Source: Clostridia bacterium
Lineage (GTDB): Bacteria; Bacillota_E; SLMV01; PUMD01
NCBI GenBank assembly: GCA_007128555.1
Contig: SKXF01000411.1
Coordinates: 1-11,690, forward strand
Direction of reading: 5' to 3'
Length of the DNA: 11,690 bases
In this document: one piece after another, positions 1-7,088 of the stretch
Numbering within the stretch: position 1 is the first letter of the stretch
Layout: each line of letters opens with the position of its first letter
Translations under genes and position numbers: made by a program
Notes under the pieces: model-generated
What the model was told of the DNA's origin: nothing
Seen by the model: the letters and a program-made list of their open reading frames with translations, nothing else
Databases searched by the model: none

Positions 1-123
1 CAACGTCTCGCTGACTATTTCCCGGGGAATACCCTGGCAGCATGGTGTGGCTCCGATGATATCTGTGAAACACCCTGTGGCAGCGCACGGAAAGAGGGCC
101 TTCACAGGCAACAGCACTTGGGC

Positions 124-166
124 AAAAAAGCGGGAGCATCCAACGGATCACGCTGCACACCCCCGC
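124..166 (-). terminator. Intrinsic terminator after the amidohydrolase gene
   Basis: Read on the minus strand, GCGGGGG (166-160) pairs with CTCCCGC (136-130), giving seven pairs including one G-U. The 23-nt loop can form a small inner ATCC/GGAT stem. Six T residues (129-124) follow immediately. The stem begins 16 nt after the stop codon of the amidohydrolase gene ending at 183, so it is placed to end that transcript. It is the only hairpin in the window with a clear T-tract. I see no gene in positions 1-123 to its left. Confidence 0.75.
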
Positions 167-182
167 CCGAGGGACCTCAACC

Positions 183-1364
183 TCAGGCAAACCTGTGCAT
201 GTTGCCCTCGACCATGACCAGCTCGGGGGAACCCAGGGCATCAAGGGAGTCCAATGGATTGCTCCCCAACACCTGCAGGTCCGCCCCCTTGCCCGGTTCA
301 AGGGTGCCGAGATCACACCGATCGAGGATGATAGCACCGTTCCGAGTTGCAGCCACGATGGCTTCCATGTTCGTTGCACCCAGCTGCACGTGGTACTTCA
401 TCTCGTCAAAATACAGGTCCGGGTACTGCCGGGTGAACGCTCCCACGGCATCGACGCCGATACCCATGAGGATGCCGCGAGCTCGGGCCTTTCTGAACAG
501 GTCCTCGTGCATTTCCAGGCACCAGTTCCGCTCCTCGATCATCCGACGGGGAATAAAATCACCCTCGTACAATGCGCGGTAGATGGCAAGAGTCGGCACG
601 ATATGGACGCCTCGCTCTGCCATGAGATCGAGGACCTCCTCGTCCATCTGGTTCAGATGCTCGATGCAGGGTGCACCGGCCTCCACGGCGATCCGAGTCA
701 TCGATGTCGGTGTTGTGTCGGACACACCGCCGCCGTGAACCGTCACGCTCATCCCGAGCGTACTGGCCTCGTCGAGGGCAGCCTCCACCTCCTCCCGGGT
801 GTAGGTTGGCGAAAGCTTGACGTGTCTGAAACCGGCCCTGTGAACCCTGCGCACCGCCCGACGAAAGGCCCAGGGCCCGTCCACTTCCAGCGTGCCGTCC
901 ATTCCAGCCCCGTGTCCCCCAGACACCGTGAGCAAGGGGCCGCAGCTGAACAGGCGAACCGAATCGGTGTACCCGAGGGGCCGCGCTGCAGCCAGGGCCC
1001 CCATCGGCTCGATCGGCGAACCCACATCCCTGACCGAGGTTACGCCGCACCGGAGCAGCTGATTCATGAAGTGCAGAGCCCTGAGGGTCAACAGGCTGTC
1101 GCTGTGGCTTCTTTGCTGGTCGGCGTTCTCGGGGCAGGTCAGGTGGGCATGAAGATCAATGAACCCCGGCAGGATCCATTTCCCCCGGGTGTCCAGGACC
1201 CTGGCATCTCCAGGGATCTGCACCTCCCTTGTGGAACCGACCTCAGCAATCTTCGCACCGATGATTACCACGACCGCATCGTTCAACGGCCCTGAACCCG
1301 TTCCATCAATCAGAGTACCGCCTACCAGAGCCGTCGTCTGAGCATCTGCGCATTCAACTGACAT
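183..1364 (-). CDS. Metal-dependent amidohydrolase (imidazolonepropionase-like)
   Basis: This 393-residue protein belongs to the amidohydrolase superfamily of metal-dependent TIM-barrel hydrolases that cleave C-N or related bonds in cyclic amides, peptides or related compounds. An N-terminal beta-sandwich segment (about 10-65) leads into the metal motif GFIDLHAHL with H72 and H74. Candidate further ligands are K183 (HVKLSP, possible carboxylated lysine), H210 (TVHGGG), H236 (IEHLNQ) and D305 (GVDAVG). The C-terminal LEPGKGADL segment near 356 is the usual return to the small sandwich domain. No signal peptide is visible, so it is probably cytoplasmic. The ATG at 1364 is preceded by a purine-rich GAAGGGAAGTGAT, and the length is normal for the family. 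It stands alone, divergent from the SIMPL gene and followed by a terminator. Substrate cannot be told; prolidase-like and imidazolonepropionase-like relatives are both possible. Confidence 0.87.
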   Translation of the reverse strand: MSVECADAQTTALVGGTLIDGTGSGPLNDAVVVIIGAKIAEVGSTREVQIPGDARVLDTRGKWILPGFIDLHAHLTCPENADQQRSHSDSLLTLRALHFMNQLLRCGVTSVRDVGSPIEPMGALAAARPLGYTDSVRLFSCGPLLTVSGGHGAGMDGTLEVDGPWAFRRAVRRVHRAGFRHVKLSPTYTREEVEAALDEASTLGMSVTVHGGGVSDTTPTSMTRIAVEAGAPCIEHLNQMDEEVLDLMAERGVHIVPTLAIYRALYEGDFIPRRMIEERNWCLEMHEDLFRKARARGILMGIGVDAVGAFTRQYPDLYFDEMKYHVQLGATNMEAIVAATRNGAIILDRCDLGTLEPGKGADLQVLGSNPLDSLDALGSPELVMVEGNMHRFA

Positions 1365-1491
1365 GGGCCACGATCACTTCCCTTCGCACCATCGCTGAGA
1401 CAGCCATGGTAAGATCAACTCCATCGGTGTTTCCGCCCTGGGTCCTGCATTTCCTGCCCGAAAGCCCCTCCCCTTTTGCATTCACCCGTTC

Positions 1492-1541
1492 GCTGATCAA
1501 CCCTGGTCAAGCGCCCCTGGGATCAGCTCGCAATCCCAGGG
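1492..1541. other. Overlapping, mutually exclusive inverted repeats in a divergent intergenic region
   Basis: The 280-nt gap 1365-1644 between two divergent genes holds no convincing small gene. Two inverted repeats share bases. CCCTGGGAT (1515-1523) pairs perfectly with ATCCCAGGG (1533-1541), a 9-bp stem with a 9-nt loop. GCTGATC (1492-1498) pairs perfectly with GATCAGC (1521-1527). Because 1521-1523 belong to both stems, only one can form at a time. This could be a regulatory RNA switch, a protein-binding operator, or chance. I found no convincing sigma-A promoter in the gap for either neighbour. Confidence 0.4.
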
Positions 1542-1630
1542 AACCAAAACGGGCGAAAATGGGAACAAATGTGACGGGGCCGGCGTCCATACGTACACGA
1601 ATGGAAAGTAACCACCGTTCATTACCCACC

Positions 1631-1638
1631 AGGGAGGG
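1631..1638 (+). promoter_or_regulatory. Ribosome binding site deciding a TTG start
   Basis: AGGGAGGG lies 6 nt before TTG at 1645. No ATG or GTG gives a complete signal peptide at this spot, so this strong Shine-Dalgarno sequence is the main reason to choose the TTG start for the SIMPL-domain protein. Confidence 0.75.
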
Positions 1639-1644
1639 ATTGCA

Positions 1645-2373
1645 TTGACCAGGCAACACTGGCTCGCAGCTGCAGGCGTCATTGGCCTGGCCACACTACT
1701 GGCCTTCACAGGCATCCTCAATCCGGGTCAACCCACGCACGCACAGGATGATCAACCTGACAGCATCATGACGGTGAGCGCCCACGGGGAGATCGCCGCA
1801 GATCCTGATACCGGACGGATCGAGATCGGCGTTCAGACCCAGGAACGAACGGCGCAACAGGCGATCGAGGCCAATGCCAGGAAGATGACGGCCGTCGTGG
1901 GCTCACTCACCGAGATGGGAATCGACGAAAGAGACATCCAGACATCCCGGTTCTCGGTGGCCCCGGTATACGAACGTCGGGACAGGCAAGAGGATCTCCT
2001 CGTCGGATTCCGAGCGGAGAACACGGTCCAGGTCATCGTCAGAGACATTGAAAAGCTGGGCGAGATCATCGATACGACGACCCAGGCTGGAGCCAATCGC
2101 ATCCACAACATCAGCTTCCTCGTCTCTGACCGACAGGACCTTGAGGACCAGGCCCTGCGCCTCGCCATAAAGAACGCCCGCCGCCAGGCCGACGTTGCTG
2201 CAGATGAGTCCGGGGTTCGCATCGTGGGCATAAGGAAGATTGACATTGTCAGCGATGCCGCCCCTATTCCCTACGCCAGGGCAGACATGGCCGAGAGCGC
2301 TGCAACGCCGGTGATGCCCGGGCAGGTGGATCTGCGCGTGAGGGTGAATGTGACGTTCGACATATCCCGGTAG
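1645..2373 (+). CDS. SIMPL domain-containing (DUF541/YggE-like) secreted protein
   Basis: This 242-residue protein starts with a Sec-type signal peptide: a hydrophobic stretch at about 7-25 and a likely cleavage after THA (residue 33). It should therefore be exported. The rest (about 40-242) matches the SIMPL/DUF541 pattern. It has an ISVxGxGE-like opening (MTVSAHGEI), a GRIEIGVQTQ strand, the I-DIQTSRFSVAPVY segment, a middle conserved FRAENTVQV strand, a helix with ALRLAIKNARRQAD, and a final RVRVNVTFD strand. E. coli YggE and related proteins are linked to oxidative stress or envelope functions, but no biochemical activity is firmly established. The start is TTG with a strong ribosome binding site; length is typical. 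The gene is followed by a perfect hairpin whose stem begins in the stop codon. Confidence 0.88.
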   Translation: MTRQHWLAAAGVIGLATLLAFTGILNPGQPTHAQDDQPDSIMTVSAHGEIAADPDTGRIEIGVQTQERTAQQAIEANARKMTAVVGSLTEMGIDERDIQTSRFSVAPVYERRDRQEDLLVGFRAENTVQVIVRDIEKLGEIIDTTTQAGANRIHNISFLVSDRQDLEDQALRLAIKNARRQADVAADESGVRIVGIRKIDIVSDAAPIPYARADMAESAATPVMPGQVDLRVRVNVTFDISR

Positions 2374-2403
2374 GCAAGGGGGAGGGCTTCCCTCCCCCTT
2401 GCC
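2373..2403 (+). terminator. Perfect 14-bp hairpin after the SIMPL gene
   Basis: GGCAAGGGGGAGGG (2373-2386) and CCCTCCCCCTTGCC (2390-2403) are perfect reverse complements separated by the 3-nt loop CTT. The left arm starts with the last base of the TAG stop codon at 2371-2373. No T-tract follows (the next bases are ACTGCTGCTG), so it is not a canonical intrinsic terminator. It may still stop or pause RNA polymerase, or protect the 3' end of the mRNA. Confidence 0.55.
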
Positions 2404-2454
2404 ACTGCTGCTGCTTACGCAGATCCCCTTTCCCTTCCCAATCAGGTAATGCTC

Positions 2455-2483
2455 TTCAATCTCGAGGCGCTTTAGGGTATATT
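2455..2483 (+). promoter_or_regulatory. Candidate sigma-A-type promoter for mgtE
   Basis: TTCAAT (2455-2460, 3 of 6 matches to the -35 consensus) and TATATT (2478-2483, 5 of 6 matches to the -10 consensus) are spaced 17 nt apart. They lie in an unusually AT-rich patch of an otherwise GC-rich region, downstream of the hairpin that ends the SIMPL gene. The predicted transcript would carry a leader of about 120 nt before mgtE. The weak -35 keeps confidence low. Confidence 0.4.
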
Positions 2484-2569
2484 TAGAACATGTTTCAGTC
2501 ACGGATTGATCCTGGCTCTGCCCCCTGCCACGAGCTGGTCATTGATCGCTCAGCACAGTGCAAGCCCCT

Positions 2570-2589
2570 GACATGTCTACGGACGTGTC
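2570..2589 (+). other. UNCG-capped hairpin in the mgtE leader
   Basis: GACATGTC (2570-2577) pairs with GACGTGTC (2582-2589) across the loop TACG, closed by C-G. This is an 8-bp stem with one G-U pair and a UNCG-family tetraloop, a very stable RNA fold. Flanking CCC (2565-2567) and GGG (2596-2598) could extend it across an internal loop. That extended form would end 2 nt before the mgtE ribosome binding region, so it could affect translation. It does not resemble the M-box Mg2+ riboswitch core. Confidence 0.45.
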
Positions 2590-2613
2590 GATCCAGGGAA
2601 GAAGGTGATCACA

Positions 2614-3954
2614 ATGACGGCCGAAACCGACCTCCGAGACCTTCTGCAATCGGGCAATCCTCGCGACCTCCGAAAGCGGCTGACCGAGATCCACCCCGCC
2701 GACGTGGCCGAGGTCATCGAGGGCATCAAGCCTGAAAATGAGATCCACCTTCTGACCCTGATGGCCATGCTCGACGATAAACAACTGGCCCACGTCCTGG
2801 AGCAGCTCAACCCAGCCGATCAGCTGCGCATGATCGAGCATATGCCCCATTCCAGGCTACAGAGCGTGGTCCGGTTCGTCTCCGTGGATGAGCTGGTGGA
2901 CCTCCTGTCGCACCTGGACACGACGGCCGTTCGCATGCTGCTGAATGTTCTGCCTGATCGGAGCACCATCCAGGAGCTCATGCAGTATCCGGAGACCTCA
3001 GCCGGCGGTATCATGACCACGGACTTCATTTCCTTCCCCGAGCAGCGGCAATGCGGCACAGCCCTCAATGTCTACCGCAGGCTGGCTGGAGAGGTCGAGG
3101 CGGCTTACTACATCTACGTCACCGACCAGAGGGGCCATCTCACCGGGGTGGTCACCCTCCGCGAACTCGTCATGGCGGATCCCGCGAAGACACTGTCGGA
3201 AATCGGCCGCAGCGATGTGGTATCCGTTCATTCCTCCGAGGACCAGGAACAGGTCTCCAACATACTTCGTCACTACGACTTCCTGGCCATCCCCGTGGTC
3301 GATGATGAGCAGCACCTGATCGGAGTCATAACCATAGATGACGTTCTGGACGTCATCGAACAGGAGACCAGCGAAGACATTCACCGCATGGGTGGCGTGG
3401 AACCATCGGATGAACCCTACCTGCAGACCTCGGCCTGGTCTTTCGTCAGGCGCCGGGCCGTGTGGCTGCTTGCCCTGTTCGCCGCCCAGACCATAACGGG
3501 CAACATCCTGGATTTCTTCCAGGAATACATCCAGGCGGTCGTGGCCCTGGCCTTTTTCATACCGCTTCTGATCGACACGGGAGGAAATGCAGGCGCCCAG
3601 GCTGCCAGCACGGTAATCCGGGCCATGGCTCTGGGAGAGGTCACCCTGGACGACCTGAAGAAGGTCGTATGGCGCGAGATGCGATCCGGCATCATCCTGG
3701 GGGTCATGATGGCCGTCGCAGCCTTCTTCCAGGCGAGCTGGATCGGTGGAAGCATGATGATCGGATACACCGTTGGCGGCGCCCTGCTGATCATCGTCAT
3801 CCTGGGAAGCATGCTCGGCGCATGCCTGCCCCTCATCGTGAGCCGCTTCAGGCTGGATCCTGCGGCAGCATCAGCCCCCGTCGTGACCACCCTGGTCGAC
3901 AGCACCGGCCTGATCGTCTACTTCATGGTCGCCCGCTGGCTATTGAAACTGTAG
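2614..3954 (+). CDS. mgtE: Magnesium transporter MgtE
   Basis: MgtE is a homodimeric, Mg2+-gated channel in the inner membrane that admits Mg2+. The 446-residue protein has the full family layout: a helical N domain (about 1-130), two CBS domains (about 134-255, beginning AGGIMTTDF), a connecting helix, and a membrane domain of about five helices (about 283-446). The pore signature GGNAGAQ is at 323-329. D429 in TTLVDSTGL is at the position of the conserved acidic residue of the selectivity filter. I chose ATG 2614 because GAAGGTGATC at 2601-2610 closely matches the anti-Shine-Dalgarno target; an in-frame GTG at 2605 would add three residues. In the family the CBS and N domains close the pore when intracellular Mg2+ is high. 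It converges with the zinc-finger gene, with no base between the stop codons. Confidence 0.95.
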   Translation: MTAETDLRDLLQSGNPRDLRKRLTEIHPADVAEVIEGIKPENEIHLLTLMAMLDDKQLAHVLEQLNPADQLRMIEHMPHSRLQSVVRFVSVDELVDLLSHLDTTAVRMLLNVLPDRSTIQELMQYPETSAGGIMTTDFISFPEQRQCGTALNVYRRLAGEVEAAYYIYVTDQRGHLTGVVTLRELVMADPAKTLSEIGRSDVVSVHSSEDQEQVSNILRHYDFLAIPVVDDEQHLIGVITIDDVLDVIEQETSEDIHRMGGVEPSDEPYLQTSAWSFVRRRAVWLLALFAAQTITGNILDFFQEYIQAVVALAFFIPLLIDTGGNAGAQAASTVIRAMALGEVTLDDLKKVVWREMRSGIILGVMMAVAAFFQASWIGGSMMIGYTVGGALLIIVILGSMLGACLPLIVSRFRLDPAAASAPVVTTLVDSTGLIVYFMVARWLLKL

Positions 3955-4323
3955 CTAATCCTGGCTGGCACATTCGACACAGACGTCCGTCCCGGGGCGC
4001 GATGACAGGCGTTCAAAGGGAATATCCCGTCCACAACCGGAACAATACCCGTACTGCCCGTCCTGCATCCTGATCAGGGCCTCCTCCAGTGACTTCAGGT
4101 GGTCCCTGGCCTCCAACAGCAGGCCGAGGTCACTTTCTCGTTCATAGGTCTCACTGCCCTGGTCCGCCGGGTGGTTGTCGTAGTCGGCCAGTTCCTGGAT
4201 GGTCGCGGTGCGGTCCTGGCCAAAGCTTTCCTCCCTGAGATACTCGATCCGGGATCGATAGCGCTCTCGCTCCTGCAGGAGCTTCCCGCGCAGGTAGCTT
4301 CTCTGTTCTTCGCTGATCGACAT
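3955..4323 (-). CDS. TraR/DksA-type C4 zinc-finger protein (YteA/YlyA-like)
   Basis: This 122-residue protein has an N-terminal helical coiled-coil region (about 1-80) and a C-terminal four-cysteine zinc finger. The finger is CSGC near 91-94 and CVEC near 115-118, with the typical YGYC..CG..IPFERL context. The DNHPADQGSETYERE segment before the finger is characteristic of the Bacillota YteA/YlyA branch, some members of which are annotated as sporulation proteins. DksA relatives act on RNA polymerase; whether this branch does so is not shown here. ATG 4323 was chosen over an upstream in-frame start at 4443: GAGGGTGAG precedes it, the family N-terminus begins here, and the longer form would run into the femX gene. 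It ends the minus-strand operon, 47 nt after femX. In Bacillus, ylyA occupies an equivalent place after ileS. Confidence 0.88.
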   Translation of the reverse strand: MSISEEQRSYLRGKLLQERERYRSRIEYLREESFGQDRTATIQELADYDNHPADQGSETYERESDLGLLLEARDHLKSLEEALIRMQDGQYGYCSGCGRDIPFERLSSRPGTDVCVECASQD

Positions 4324-4370
4324 GATGAAACTCACCCTCGACGTAGGATGCCCGCGAGAACGTGATCGAT

Positions 4371-5459
4371 TCAACGCAATCCTTCGCGCAGATCCAGGAG
4401 CGAATCGCGGAGGGACCGGTAAAGGGGTGCACCCGTTCGCCACAGGCGATACAGGAGGGGCCGCAAGACCAGGTCGTACTCACCCACCAGTTCCACCAAC
4501 TCGGCTCCGAAACCCTGCTTGAAACGATACAGCCCATACAGGGGGTTCTCCGGGTCGAGGTCCCCCGAGACGCCGCGAAAATCATACATAACACAACCCT
4601 GCTCCCGGGCCCACTCGATCATGGCCCATTGCAGCCCGTAGTTGGGCATGACCTTGCGGTGCTCATTGCTGGATGCCCCGTACAGGTACCAGGCCGTTCC
4701 GGATCCGATCAGTGCCACCGCACCGGCAAGGAGCTGCCCCTCGTAATGGGCGAGAAACAGCCTGCCAAACCCCGGCTCGATGACCTGTTCCCAGAGGTGG
4801 TGGAAATAGGATCGGTCCCGAATGCCAAACTCATTGCGGGAAGAGGTCACCTCGAGGATATCGTAAAAGTCGTCCACATCGGACAGGCTCTCTCCCATAC
4901 TCACCTGCACCCCGCGGCGCCCCGAAAGCCGGATGTTGTAGCGGGTCTTGTGGTGCATATCCCCAAGGATCTCCTCGGCCGTACGCCCCTCAAGGGGCAG
5001 CTGCATGACGAAGCGCGGCTGAATCCCCTCGAAATTGTCCCCGGTGTCGACATGGCGAAAGGCCAGGTCCTCGAGGGTGCGCTCACCCTGGGATCCCTCC
5101 CTCGGCCAGGAGGGGTCTACCTTCCACAGGATGGCCCCACAGTCACGCCCGTGCGCAGCGACGCCTGCGGCGAGGGCCTCCAGGCTCTTCTGATCGCCGG
5201 GTCCAACGACGGGACCCCGGGGTGAATAAAGGATAGGAAGATTCATTCCAGGCACCCTCCGGGCCAGGACCATCGCACCGGCACAGATGTCGCCGCTTTC
5301 GTCACGAACGGCGAATATCTCGGGATCCCAGCCCGTGTACTCCTTCAGCTGCCCCCAACTGGACGTCTGCAGAACACTGCCCCACGGACACCCATCCACG
5401 AACCTATTGTATTGCTCCCAGTGGGTCTTCGCCAACATCTCACATCGCAAGGAACTCAC
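4371..5459 (-). CDS. FemX/FemAB-type peptidoglycan aminoacyltransferase
   Basis: This 362-residue protein has the two-GNAT-fold architecture of Fem transferases. These use aminoacyl-tRNA to add amino acids to the peptidoglycan precursor stem (lipid II or UDP-MurNAc-pentapeptide), making interpeptide bridges. The first domain (about 1-160) includes LPILYSPRGPVV. The second includes KTRYNIRLSGRRGV at 171-184, YGASSNEHRKVMPNYGLQW near 260-278 and YDFRGVSGDLD near 292-302, all Fem-family hallmarks. No long coiled-coil arm like that of S. aureus FemA is obvious, so it is closer to the shorter FemX type. The start is GTG 5459, with GGAGG at 5476-5472 twelve nt upstream; an ATG at 5438 is an alternative. 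It lies 21 nt after the amidohydrolase gene and 47 nt before the zinc-finger gene. The amino acid added cannot be read from sequence; a GNAT N-acyltransferase of another kind is less likely. Confidence 0.87.
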   Translation of the reverse strand: MSSLRCEMLAKTHWEQYNRFVDGCPWGSVLQTSSWGQLKEYTGWDPEIFAVRDESGDICAGAMVLARRVPGMNLPILYSPRGPVVGPGDQKSLEALAAGVAAHGRDCGAILWKVDPSWPREGSQGERTLEDLAFRHVDTGDNFEGIQPRFVMQLPLEGRTAEEILGDMHHKTRYNIRLSGRRGVQVSMGESLSDVDDFYDILEVTSSRNEFGIRDRSYFHHLWEQVIEPGFGRLFLAHYEGQLLAGAVALIGSGTAWYLYGASSNEHRKVMPNYGLQWAMIEWAREQGCVMYDFRGVSGDLDPENPLYGLYRFKQGFGAELVELVGEYDLVLRPLLYRLWRTGAPLYRSLRDSLLDLREGLR

Positions 5460-5480
5460 CGCAATCGGTCGCCTCCACCC

Positions 5481-7088
5481 TTACCTGGTCGTCCAGACCG
5501 TCCTTCCGCCAACCCACGTCTCAAGGACCTCAATGTCACGAATCTTCTCGGGGCGAACCTCTCTCGGATCCTGGGCCAGTACAGCCAGGTCGGCCAGGGC
5601 ACCACGAGCGAGTCGTCCCTTCTCCCTCTCGGCAAATTCCGCGTAGGCACTGCCGCTGGTGTACATGACCAGGGCCTCCTCCGCACTCACTTTCTGATCA
5701 GGCATCCACCCTCCTGCGGGGCGCCCCAGCGCGTCGGTGCGACACACGGCAGCCCAGATTCCCAACATGGGCTCGATGGGCTCCACCGGCGCATCAGAAC
5801 CCGCCGCGCAGACCAGGCCCTCGTCAAGCATCCTGCGCCAGGAGTAGCTCGTCCTGGCCAGGTCGGCTCCCACCCTCGCCTCTGCACATAGCATGTCCGT
5901 TGACACGAACTTGGGTTGCACCGACGCAACGCACTCCAGCCCCACCATCCGCCCGAACTGTTCCTCCCGCATGATCTGGCAATGGTTCATGCGGTGCCTG
6001 GGCGAGGGTCGGGGCCACTTCTGCATGGCCTGTTCAACCGCATCCAGGCTCACGTCCAGGGCACGATCTCCGATCACATGGATCGCAAGCTGCATCCCGG
6101 CGCTGTGCGCCCGGGCCGACCACATGGCCAGGTCCTCGGCGGAGGTCACCAGGGTCCCCGAGTTGCCGGGATCATCAGCGTAGTCCCGGGAGAGGGCCGC
6201 ACTCCTTGCGCCGAGGGACCCATCCGCGAACAACTTGATGGCCCCCACTTTCACCCAGCTGTCCCCCGATCCCGTCGCAAGTCCCCTGTCCTGCAAATCC
6301 TCCAGGCGCTCGGGAGGCAGATCGAGATACGCACGAAGGGCCAATCCCTCCTCTGACCGGACACCGCGGTAGACGTCGAGGAGTTCGCCGAGATCCTCGG
6401 CCCACTCGTTGGTCTGCACCGAGGTCAGTCCCGCGGCATGACAGCGCGCCACGGCCGCACGAAGATGCCGTCGCTGCTCGTCCACTCCGGGGGAGGGAAC
6501 GATCCGCGCCACCTCCAGCATGGCCTCCTCGTGCAGGACGCCCTCCGGTTCACCCTCGTCGTCGCGTTCCAGGTAACCGGCGTCGGAGTCCGGATAGTTC
6601 CGGGTCACTCCAGCCCGGGCCAGGGCGACCGAATTGGCCACTGCCGCGTGTCCGCAGGCGCGATGCAGAAAGACCGGTACGCCAGGTGCGACCTCATCCA
6701 GGTCCTCCCGGCGGGGAAACCGCCGCTCGTCGAACAACTCCTGGTTCCAGCCCCGTCCGATGATCCAGCTTCCCTCATCGGCACCGGCAACCGCAGCAGC
6801 AACGATCTTCTTCATGTCGGCGATGCTCTCACAGCCACTGAGATCCACTGCACTGAGGCTGGCGCCGTAGCTCAGAAGATGACAGTGCCCATCGATAAAA
6901 CCCGGTGAGATGAACGCACCTTCCATGTCAATGTGTTCCGCACCGGCACCCATGGCACCTCGGACATCCTCAAGATCCCCCACGTAGGCGATCCGATCCC
7001 CCGAAATCCCGATGGCCACACCCGAAGACGCCCGAAAACCCGGCAAAAAGGGTCGTCCGCCGAACAAGATTTTCCGCTCCACCGTCAT
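5481..7088 (-). CDS. YtcJ-type amidohydrolase (amidohydrolase family 3)
   Basis: This 535-residue protein is a metal-dependent hydrolase of the YtcJ-like group (Amidohydro_3). Seen in order: GFIDGHCHL with H68 and H70; a DLSG segment near 82; GRGWNQ near 111; RACGHAAVAN near 143-152; KLFADGSLGARSAAL (K285); IHVIGDRALD (H337); HRMNHCQIM (H369); and GSDAPVEP (D432). Together these give a complete metal site and the family signature. Relatives act on amide, N-acyl or carbamoyl substrates, but most have none assigned. ATG 7088 was chosen because GGGAGGTG precedes it and because it forms an ATGA overlap with the racemase stop codon (7087-7085). A longer in-frame form reaching 7223 would lie wholly inside the racemase gene. 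The overlap suggests translational coupling, so the substrate may be an amino-acid derivative. No signal peptide is visible. Confidence 0.9.
   Translation of the reverse strand: MTVERKILFGGRPFLPGFRASSGVAIGISGDRIAYVGDLEDVRGAMGAGAEHIDMEGAFISPGFIDGHCHLLSYGASLSAVDLSGCESIADMKKIVAAAVAGADEGSWIIGRGWNQELFDERRFPRREDLDEVAPGVPVFLHRACGHAAVANSVALARAGVTRNYPDSDAGYLERDDEGEPEGVLHEEAMLEVARIVPSPGVDEQRRHLRAAVARCHAAGLTSVQTNEWAEDLGELLDVYRGVRSEEGLALRAYLDLPPERLEDLQDRGLATGSGDSWVKVGAIKLFADGSLGARSAALSRDYADDPGNSGTLVTSAEDLAMWSARAHSAGMQLAIHVIGDRALDVSLDAVEQAMQKWPRPSPRHRMNHCQIMREEQFGRMVGLECVASVQPKFVSTDMLCAEARVGADLARTSYSWRRMLDEGLVCAAGSDAPVEPIEPMLGIWAAVCRTDALGRPAGGWMPDQKVSAEEALVMYTSGSAYAEFAEREKGRLARGALADLAVLAQDPREVRPEKIRDIEVLETWVGGRTVWTTR

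Noticed and set aside
63..107. CTGTGAA/TTCACAG inverted repeat to the left of the terminator
   Set aside because: Only 7 bp with a 31-nt loop and no adjacent T-tract or promoter; easily chance.
195..1295. Long open frame (366 codons) on the plus strand opposite the amidohydrolase gene
   Set aside because: It is antisense to a clear amidohydrolase with intact motifs, and its translation shows no domain, hydrophobic pattern or family similarity. Long shadow frames are common in GC-rich genes.
1390..1420. Possible minus-strand promoter with TTGATC as -35 for the amidohydrolase gene
   Set aside because: No acceptable -10 hexamer lies 16-18 nt downstream.
2374..2613. M-box Mg2+ riboswitch upstream of mgtE
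   Set aside because: Expected from the family, but I could not find its conserved core by eye. A covariance-model search would be decisive.
4362..5225. 287-codon open frame on the plus strand opposite femX
   Set aside because: It is a shadow of the FemX coding frame; the opposite strand has full Fem motifs and a ribosome binding site, while this frame has no recognisable family.
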